NCBI GenBank assembly: GCA_046597185.1
Contig: JBKJLF010000236.1
Coordinates: 1-6,364 of the forward strand
Length of the DNA stretch: 6,364 bases
Direction of reading: 5' to 3'
From: CAMBDR01 sp046597185
GTDB taxonomy: Bacteria; Pseudomonadota; Gammaproteobacteria; Burkholderiales; Burkholderiaceae_D
The notes beneath the pieces were generated by a model. That model worked only from the letters and a program-made list of their open reading frames with translations, had not been told where the DNA came from and did no database searches. This document shows, one piece after another, positions 1 through 4,123 of this stretch. Both the position numbers and the translations under genes were made by a program. How positions within the stretch are numbered: position 1 is the first letter of the stretch; each line of letters starts with the position of its first letter.

Positions 1-1340
1 TGCCTGTGCAGGCAGTGGCGGCTGGGTTTCAGCATAGTTGTGCTATTACGACGAGTGGCGGGGCCATGTGCTGGGGTTATAATGCCCAAGGGCAATTGGG
101 TGATGGCACGGTAACTAATGCGTTGCAGCCTGTTAATGTGGTTGGCTTAACTAGCGGCGTGGCTGCGCTGGCTTTGGGTAATAACTATTCCTGTGCAATT
201 ATGATGGGCGGCAATGTCAAATGCTGGGGCGAAAATTCCTATGGACAGTTAGGTAATGGGACGACTACTAAGAGCAATACTCCGGTTGATGTTGCTAATT
301 TATCAGGGGTGATAAGTCTGGCCAGTGGCCAGCTACATACCTGTGCAGCTTTGGCCACGGGCGAGGTTAAATGTTGGGGTTACAATGCTCAAAACCAGAT
401 AGGTGATGGTACCGCAACTAATCGACTAACCCCCACCCTAGCGCTTGGGGTACGAAATATTGTTGCGGTTGCTACTGGCCAGGTTCATACATGCGCGTTA
501 GTAAGTAATAACACTGTGCAATGTTGGGGATACAATTATCATGGCCAATTGGGTAACGGCACGACCAATAACTCATCTACAAGCATTAATGTACCGGGAC
601 TTAGCGATGCTAATGCAATTGTTGCCGGGGTGTATCATACCTGTGTTAAAACCATGTCTGGCGGGGTAAAGTGTTGGGGTCATAATGCTTATGGCCAAAT
701 TGGCAACGGGGTACCGGGCAATCCTTTGTTACCAACTGCTGTTACTGGGCTTAGTTCTGGCGTCATTGCGCTTTCTGTAGGGGGCCATGCGAATAGTACT
801 TGTGCGATACTTGCAACTGGTGATACTTACTGTTGGGGATACAATGGCTATGGACAATTGGGTACAGGTGACACGACGAATAAGATCATCCCCGTTCGTT
901 TACCAAGCTTAACGGCAAGCGCCAGCGCTATGGCACTTGGTAATTACCACAGTTGCGCGCTAGTACAGCAAGGTGTGCAGTGTTTGGGGTACGGATTAAA
1001 TGGCCAATTAGGGGCGAATACCACCGTGTCAGTTATGTTCCCAGTCGATGTTATAGGTTTATCTGGTGCCGCCCCAAGCATACCCACTTTAATTAGCCCC
1101 ATCACCACCAACACCCCGCTCTTCACATGGAAAGCCACGCCCGGTGCAACGGCTTACCGCCTCAACTTAAACGGCACCATCACGACCTACACTGCGGCAG
1201 CAGCCAATTGTGGTGGCGGCATTGGGTATTGCACCGTGCAAAGTGCAGCCCTGACCCTAGGTCAATATACTTGGTATGTGCAAAGCGTGAATAGCTTCGG
1301 CAGTAGTGCATGGAGTACGCCGACGATATTTTCATTCTAG
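1..1340 (+). CDS. RCC1-repeat beta-propeller protein with C-terminal FnIII-like domain (5' partial)
   Basis: The reading frame is open to the left edge, so the gene starts outside the window; the GTG at base 6 is probably internal. Counting from that codon, residues 1-355 form seven repeats of 50-53 residues, each with the pattern (S/T)CA..., then CWGYN..GQLG.GT. This is the RCC1 (regulator of chromosome condensation) repeat in its bacterial form, and seven blades would make a closed propeller. Each repeat carries two cysteines, one before the blade core and one in CWG, which suggests disulfide-braced blades and an extracytoplasmic location. Repeat 7 is degenerate (CLGYG instead of CWGYN). 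Residues 356-444 resemble a fibronectin type III domain: a proline-rich linker, F.W....GA..Y.L, Y.W.V.S.N..G.S.WS. No enzymatic motif is visible. Bacterial RCC1 proteins are usually secreted or surface binding proteins; the partner here is unknown. The signal peptide, if any, is outside the window. Confidence 0.9.
   Translation, partial: PVQAVAAGFQHSCAITTSGGAMCWGYNAQGQLGDGTVTNALQPVNVVGLTSGVAALALGNNYSCAIMMGGNVKCWGENSYGQLGNGTTTKSNTPVDVANLSGVISLASGQLHTCAALATGEVKCWGYNAQNQIGDGTATNRLTPTLALGVRNIVAVATGQVHTCALVSNNTVQCWGYNYHGQLGNGTTNNSSTSINVPGLSDANAIVAGVYHTCVKTMSGGVKCWGHNAYGQIGNGVPGNPLLPTAVTGLSSGVIALSVGGHANSTCAILATGDTYCWGYNGYGQLGTGDTTNKIIPVRLPSLTASASAMALGNYHSCALVQQGVQCLGYGLNGQLGANTTVSVMFPVDVIGLSGAAPSIPTLISPITTNTPLFTWKATPGATAYRLNLNGTITTYTAAAANCGGGIGYCTVQSAALTLGQYTWYVQSVNSFGSSAWSTPTIFSF
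6..1070 (+). repeat. Seven in-frame RCC1 coding repeats (~150 bp each)
   Basis: The seven units begin at about bases 6, 159, 309, 459, 609, 762 and 921. Each encodes the same order: V..LA.G..H(S/T)CAL, then V.CWGYN..GQLG.GT, then a variable loop ending in a V.GL-like strand. At DNA level they have diverged but keep recognisable blocks such as TGYTGGGG and GGYCARTTGGGT. The period is too long and the divergence too high for a slippage microsatellite; this is an old protein repeat. Confidence 0.85.
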
Positions 1341-1360
1341 TTTTAAGAAGTAAAATAGGC

Positions 1361-1389
1361 CAGCCCGCCTTGCGCGCCAATGCGGGCTG
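1361..1389. terminator. GC-rich hairpin after the RCC1 gene (possible terminator)
   Basis: CAGCCCGC (1361-1368) pairs perfectly with GCGGGCTG (1382-1389), and TTG/CAA can extend the stem inside the loop. It begins 21 bases after the RCC1 stop codon. There is no T-run on the plus-strand side (GCTTAACGC follows), so it is not a textbook intrinsic terminator for that gene. On the minus strand it is followed by a mildly U-rich stretch. It could be bidirectional or simply protect the mRNA 3' end. Confidence 0.4.
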
Positions 1390-1417
1390 CTTAACGCTAC
1401 GACGCCAGCCATTAGCG

Positions 1418-1440
1418 TTGTGAGGACAGCCATTGCATGG
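1418..1440 (+). repeat. Conserved 23-base box, copy 1
   Basis: Reads TTGTGAGGACA, then GC, then CATTGCATGG. It matches 3943-3965 at 21 of 23 positions; only the two central bases differ. In this copy it directly follows, and overlaps by two bases, the stem AACGCTA/TAGCGTT. The end CCATTGCATGG can itself fold as a small CCAT/ATGG hairpin. No coding function explains the identity of the two copies. Confidence 0.65.
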
Positions 1441-1457
1441 TGATCGTTAGCGCGACT

Positions 1458-1490
1458 AGCTCAATTCGGTACTCACCGCGTACCAAATTG
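1458..1490. repeat. Palindromic repeat, copy 1 (imperfect)
   Basis: AGCTCAATTCGGTACTCA, then C, then CGCGTACCAAATTG. It matches 3906-3938 at 30 of 33 positions. Bases 1462-1472 and 1480-1490 form an inverted repeat with a single mismatch in 11 positions. The inner arms that pair in copy 2 are broken here. It lies 21 bases after the 23-base box, whereas in copy 2 the order is palindrome first, then box. Confidence 0.7.
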
Positions 1491-1733
1491 GATTGGCGTG
1501 ACAAAAGCGTACTTACGGCCTATTCGCTATACCCAACGCGCCGCTAAGGTGACTAACTAGCTTGAAAAAGTGTTAGTGCAGTTTGCAGCAAAATTAATAA
1601 AAAACAACTCATAGCAAAGATATTGTGCAATAATAGCTTTTTTAAGCCCAATCCTTCACATCGGCATTTATCTTATATCCTACCAAAATTTTTATGGTCA
1701 CCCCGTACAGCATCTTATCAAAGAGGCCGCATA

Positions 1734-1982
1734 ATGGAAATTTCCGATACTTGGGCACCCCTTTTTATTGCAGCCGTGCGTGATGCAATAGTCCATAACG
1801 AGCGGTTGTTGCAAAGCGAAACCCTGAGCAATCGCCATGAGTACGAAGAACATGAGATGCGGCTTCATATTTTTTTGGATTATTTGAAAGAAGAATACCG
1901 GGCGATTGAGGACAAGATTGGCCTACCATTGGAAAAAATCATTCCAGATGCACGCGCTGTCCCAACGCCGTCGCGATATTGA
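1734..1982 (+). CDS. Small conserved-type helical protein of unknown function (82 aa)
   Basis: The start is ATG 1734, chosen because AAGAGG (1721-1726) sits 7 bases upstream; the same frame is open back to 1623 but that extension looks like translated non-coding DNA. The protein is 82 residues, begins MEISDTWAPLFIAAVRDAI, and is rich in Glu, Arg, His and Leu over residues 15-65, so it should be largely alpha-helical and cytoplasmic. There is no signal peptide, membrane segment or catalytic motif. The sequence reminds me of a short uncharacterised family in gamma- and betaproteobacteria, but I cannot name it or give a function. The last 14 codons (IIPDARAVPTPSRY) overlap the 3' end of the convergent antitoxin gene by 44 bases. 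They look unlike the helical body and may be read-through added when the two genes were joined. Confidence 0.7.
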   Translation: MEISDTWAPLFIAAVRDAIVHNERLLQSETLSNRHEYEEHEMRLHIFLDYLKEEYRAIEDKIGLPLEKIIPDARAVPTPSRY

Positions 1983-2208
1983 CCAGCGCATCCAGCGAAA
2001 AGCACGACACGCGGCCCCGCAGCAAATCGCTCATGCGCGTCGGGGTGACGCCGCATTGAACTGCGGCTTCGGCTTGCGACCGGTTTTTGGATTGAACGAT
2101 GGCCGCAATTTTTTGCATTAGTTCGGCACGGGTACGCAAGTTAGCCGCTTGCTCAGGCGTATCGGCAATGGCGTCCCAGACGCTGGCAAAGATTTCAGTT
2201 TCAATCAT
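1939..2208 (-). CDS. XRE-family HigA-like antitoxin / transcriptional regulator (89 aa), no toxin adjacent
   Basis: A compact DNA-binding protein. Residues 7-31 (FASVWDAIADTPEQAANLRTR) match the N-terminal segment typical of HigA-2/HTH_37-type antitoxins. Residues 44-65 (SQAEAAVQCGVTPTRMSDLLRG) are the helix-turn-helix, and FSLDALVNIATALGQRV is the usual C-terminal dimerisation helix. Family members bind and neutralise a RelE/HigB-type ribonuclease and repress their own promoter. Here the upstream neighbour on this strand is an exported SH3b protein and the gene downstream is convergent, so no toxin partner is visible. The start is well supported: GAGGAG lies 6 bases before ATG 2208. The protein stops at VHLE, about where relatives often carry a few more residues, and its end overlaps the 82-residue gene by 44 bases. 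Confidence 0.85.
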   Translation of the reverse strand: MIETEIFASVWDAIADTPEQAANLRTRAELMQKIAAIVQSKNRSQAEAAVQCGVTPTRMSDLLRGRVSCFSLDALVNIATALGQRVHLE

Positions 2209-2262
2209 GACTTACTCCTCAATTACTCCCTCAAAAAATTGATAAAAATAGCAACGCCACAA

Positions 2263-2279
2263 GTAAGACGCTGTAAGAC
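2263..2279. promoter_or_regulatory. Direct repeat GTAAGAC x2 upstream of the antitoxin (possible operator)
   Basis: GTAAGAC occurs at 2263-2269 and again at 2273-2279, one helical turn (10 bases) apart, 55-71 bases upstream of the antitoxin start codon. HigA-type proteins normally autorepress by binding sites in this position. Their operators are often inverted rather than direct repeats, so this is only a candidate. Confidence 0.2.
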
Positions 2280-2286
2280 ACGCACA

Positions 2287-3003
2287 CTACCTAGGTGCGC
2301 CGCTTGCGCGGATATGTTTCTTGCCCTCTCGGGCTGGCGTTGAACAATTATCAAGCTCAACCCCATCAAGCAAAACATAACAAAGCTGATCATCATTTCT
2401 TACAGATAACAATTCTCTGAATTCTTTGTTCTTTAATTGCAAAAAAACGAGCCGGTCTTTTTGCAACATAAATCCTTTACTAACGCAGTACGCCGCGCTA
2501 CGGACTTCATCTGCCTGGCAAACATCATATTCCCGGTTTGCGCCACAGTTGCCATCAAAGCAAGGTATATATTGATGTTCAAAGGTACCATCGGTATTAA
2601 ATTGGAAATGTCCTTCATAATCGCCAATAACAACGCTCAAATAGGATTTTTTCCAGCGCTTGACAGGTATAAAGCTTGAGCGCAAAGCAATGTACTCTTC
2701 GGCGACCCAACCAGATCGCTCTTCAAGTGTACAGTTTTCATTCCGGCAATCTTTAAGTATAATCCGCCGCCATGCTTGGGAGTTTGTTTGCGCCTTATCA
2801 GCAGCTATGAAAATCCACGTCCCAAGCTGAAGCTGCGCCTTTACTGGTGCCGAAAAAGCCGGACTTGTTCGCAGATTTACCCGGTCTGCACTAATGATTC
2901 CCGCTTCGGTATTCTTTGGTTGGTTCGAATCGGCTGCGAATGCACTAACTGATAGCGCGCCAAAAGCGGCGATGAACAAAACTGTAACCCATTGGTATAG
3001 CAT
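2287..3003 (-). CDS. Exported bacterial SH3-domain (SH3b) protein (238 aa)
   Basis: Residues 1-23 are a signal peptide: short N-region, hydrophobic core, and an AFA-A cleavage site after residue 23. Residues about 34-107 form a bacterial SH3 domain, shown by RVNLRTSPAFSAPVKAQLQLG near its start and W.RI......SGWVAEEYIAL at its end. SH3b domains in the envelope usually bind peptidoglycan or peptides. Residues 108-238 match no family I know: a Trp/Tyr-rich segment with GDYEGHFQFNTDGTF suggests beta structure. The mature protein has eight cysteines (two in the SH3b domain), an even number consistent with periplasmic disulfides. ATG 3003 has the Shine-Dalgarno AGGGGA about 8 bases upstream. No catalytic domain is fused to the SH3b, so this is a binding or sensing protein rather than a hydrolase. 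The C-terminal tail is basic (EGKKHIRASGAPR). Confidence 0.85.
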   Translation of the reverse strand: MLYQWVTVLFIAAFGALSVSAFAADSNQPKNTEAGIISADRVNLRTSPAFSAPVKAQLQLGTWIFIAADKAQTNSQAWRRIILKDCRNENCTLEERSGWVAEEYIALRSSFIPVKRWKKSYLSVVIGDYEGHFQFNTDGTFEHQYIPCFDGNCGANREYDVCQADEVRSAAYCVSKGFMLQKDRLVFLQLKNKEFRELLSVRNDDQLCYVLLDGVELDNCSTPAREGKKHIRASGAPR

Positions 3004-3065
3004 TGTAAAGTCCCCTATTGGCTCATTTTCCGATCAGCGCACGTAAATTTCGCGTCAAAACAGCA

Positions 3066-3194
3066 TTAACCAGTCACCCTACCCAATGGCTGCGCACCAA
3101 GCAACTGCCGTATGCTTTCTTCCATGCCATTGCGCTTGTGCAAAGCCGTTGTTTCAAGCAAGCGGCCAACCAACGCGTCTTCAAGGCGGCCCAT
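3066..3194 (-). CDS. Small ORF of 42 aa, translationally coupled to the RHH-like gene
   Basis: Its ATG overlaps the stop codon of the preceding gene as TAATG, the classic termination-reinitiation arrangement. It encodes MGRLEDALVGRLLETTALHK followed by RNGMEESIRQLLGAQPLGRVTG. It is amphipathic and helical, and the composition looks protein-like. I recognise no family. It may be a genuine small protein of the ParA-linked operon or the N-terminal remainder of a longer gene, since the SH3b gene begins only 62 bases further on and nothing recognisable lies between. Confidence 0.45.
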   Translation of the reverse strand: MGRLEDALVGRLLETTALHKRNGMEESIRQLLGAQPLGRVTG

Positions 3195-3649
3195 TATGAA
3201 ACCAATTCTCTATCATCAAAGACGGGGGACAAGCGCATCAACACTTCCGACAGCGAGTAGACAATTAAATTTTCTGATGAGGAAAGCGCATTTTCAGAAT
3301 TGCTGGCGATAATCATGATTTGCCACAATGGAACACGCGCCTTAACCATGCTGGCATTGCCATTGGCAGAGTGCGCATGATTTTCATGTTGCAACTCGCG
3401 CAGCAAGCCCAATTTATCATAATTGGATAGCTCATTTAAATCTGCCTCCGGCTTGGTTAAAGCGCCCGCCAAATAACTCAACGCGGCTTCAGCAATCGCC
3501 TTGGGCGACTTTGAACCGAAATATTTGCCCAATTTGGCTAACTTGGATTGATCGATATGCTGCCGATCAAATACGACATCCACCTTACCCATCGAACTTT
3601 CTGACATCGACTTCAAGCCGATCTGCTCTGTTTTGGTTCTGATTTTCAT
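3194..3649 (-). CDS. Ribbon-helix-helix-like protein downstream of the ParA relic (151 aa)
   Basis: ATG 3649 is preceded by GAGGAG with an 8-base spacer; the Shine-Dalgarno overlaps the stop codon of the ParA relic, so the two genes were translated as a unit. Residues 22-28 (KVDVVFD) can form a strand, and residues 32-44 and 48-60 (SPKAIAEAALSYL) two helices, the layout of ribbon-helix-helix DNA-binding domains. Small RHH proteins are common partners of ParA-type ATPases (ParG, for example), acting as centromere-binding protein and repressor. Residues 65-151 are helical and of unknown type. The fold assignment comes from pattern only and the partition role from the neighbour. With its ATPase gutted, any partition function is probably lost, although this ORF itself is intact. 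Internal ATGs at residues 15 and 20 are less likely starts. Confidence 0.6.
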   Translation of the reverse strand: MKIRTKTEQIGLKSMSESSMGKVDVVFDRQHIDQSKLAKLGKYFGSKSPKAIAEAALSYLAGALTKPEADLNELSNYDKLGLLRELQHENHAHSANGNASMVKARVPLWQIMIIASNSENALSSSENLIVYSLSEVLMRLSPVFDDRELVS

Positions 3650-3661
3650 AAGCGAATCTCC

Positions 3662-3778
3662 TCAAGCAAACGGGCCAACGCCAACTTCCATTTGCACTAG
3701 CAGCAGCAAGGCCAGATTGGTTGCCGTCGTTGTCTTGCCAACCCCACCTTTCGGCGTATTTATTACGATCTTTATCAT
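3662..3778 (-). pseudogene. ParA/MinD-type ATPase relic (38 codons, internally deleted)
   Basis: Translation from ATG 3778 gives MIKIVINTPKGGVGKTTTAT, then NLALLLLVQMEVGVGPFA and TGA. The first 25 codons are an excellent ParA/Soj N-terminus with the deviant Walker A motif KGGVGKTT. After NLALLL the expected strand, the Walker A' aspartates and the rest of a protein of 200 or more residues are absent. The stop is at 3662, and the next gene's Shine-Dalgarno overlaps it. The simplest reading is an internal deletion that joined the N-terminus to the last dozen codons of the original gene and kept the junction with the downstream RHH-like gene. The 38-residue product cannot be a working ATPase. 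A short regulatory leader peptide is possible but less likely. Confidence 0.7.
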
Positions 3779-3905
3779 ACCAAACCAATTCAAGCCATTG
3801 TTGGATTGATTATGACACATTACAAGGAGGCCGACGACGCGGCAAAACGGCTATCTGCCTTAATTTGCACGCGCATCTGTATTTGCCAACCGCCATAATG
3901 CGTCC

Positions 3906-3938
3906 AGCTCAATTTGGTACGCACTGCGTACCAAATTG
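3906..3938. repeat. Palindromic repeat, copy 2 (perfect 29-bp palindrome)
   Basis: CAATTTGGTACGCA (3910-3923), central C (3924) and TGCGTACCAAATTG (3925-3938) form 14-base arms without a mismatch. With the AGCT before it, it matches copy 1 at 1458-1490 in 30 of 33 positions. No T-run follows, so it is not an ordinary terminator. A dyad this long could be a protein-binding site, a hairpin in RNA, or the core of a dispersed REP-like element. Confidence 0.8.
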
Positions 3939-3942
3939 CACA

Positions 3943-3965
3943 TTGTGAGGACACTCATTGCATGG
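3943..3965 (+). repeat. Conserved 23-base box, copy 2
   Basis: TTGTGAGGACA, then CT, then CATTGCATGG; 21 of 23 positions match the copy at 1418-1440. It follows the palindrome after only four bases (CACA). Its closing ATGG would be the alternative start at 3962 for the protease frame. Confidence 0.65.
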
Positions 3966-4037
3966 CGGCTGCTAAAGTGGCATTCCAATTTGTAGGATAT
4001 ACCTACTTATTGGAAACAATATTTACCAAAAAATTGC

Positions 4038-4065
4038 TTGTATTTTGTTTTTTATTACCTATACT
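4038..4065 (+). promoter_or_regulatory. Candidate promoter of the S8 protease gene
   Basis: TTGTAT (4038-4043), a 16-base spacer and TATACT (4060-4065) form a plausible sigma-70 -35/-10 pair inside an AT-rich stretch, giving a leader of about 50 bases before GTG 4124. The -10 matches the consensus at five positions, the -35 only moderately. Confidence 0.3.
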
Positions 4066-4123
4066 CAATTGGATATTTTTGTTTTTTAATCGACTCAAAA
4101 ATTTGCCAATAAGGAGAGTTCCT

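Larger units (their letters stand above)
1341..1733. other. Non-coding stretch between the RCC1 gene and the 82-residue gene
   Basis: About 390 bases without a convincing gene. It holds, in order, the GC-rich hairpin (1361-1389), the inverted repeat AACGCTA/TAGCGTT (1393-1399 and 1413-1419, 13-base loop), the 23-base box (1418-1440) and the imperfect palindromic repeat (1458-1490). From about 1560 on it is AT-rich and leads into the Shine-Dalgarno site AAGAGG (1721-1726) of the next gene. An upstream in-frame extension of that gene, from 1623, has low-complexity, unprotein-like content. I could not pick out a convincing promoter. Confidence 0.6.
3779..4123. other. Intergenic region between the divergent ParA-relic operon and the S8 protease
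   Basis: About 345 bases between two divergently transcribed genes, so promoters for both should lie here. It contains the perfect 29-bp palindrome (3910-3938), the 23-base box copy 2 (3943-3965) and an AT-rich leader (about 4015-4110). The protease frame stays open through it from 3914, but the part covering the repeat modules is shared with non-coding DNA at 1.4 kb, and that argues against translation there. An AAGGAGG at 3824-3830 has no start codon at a usable distance. Confidence 0.6.

Noticed and set aside
1393..1490. Integron attC site.
   Set aside because: There are stems plus a conserved box, but no convincing GTTRRRY/RYYYAAC pair at matching ends, and no integrase in view.
2209..2290. 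Remnant of a HigB/RelE toxin upstream of the antitoxin.
   Set aside because: The in-frame translation ending just before the antitoxin start shows no toxin-like residues and the space is only about 80 bases.
3018..3260. Plus-strand 80-codon open frame opposite the RHH-like and 42-codon genes.
   Set aside because: Irregular composition and no ribosome-binding site; the minus strand reads as coupled genes in this place.
3585..3788. Minus-strand 67-codon frame overlapping the ParA relic.
   Set aside because: It is the out-of-frame reading of the Walker A region; the neighbouring frame gives the ParA motif. A frameshifted continuation of ParA in it was considered but shows no clear ParA motifs.
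3823..3879. Plus-strand peptide QGGRRRGKTAICLNLHAHL resembling a ParA Walker A, after an AAGGAGG.
   Set aside because: It has two extra residues between GG and GKT, no start codon near the Shine-Dalgarno, and the frame closes soon after. Chance similarity, or a relic too decayed to support.
3914..4123. The protease start at 3914 (open frame of 718 codons).
   Set aside because: This extension runs through the palindrome and the repeat box, which occur elsewhere as non-coding DNA; GTG 4124 has a far better ribosome-binding site.
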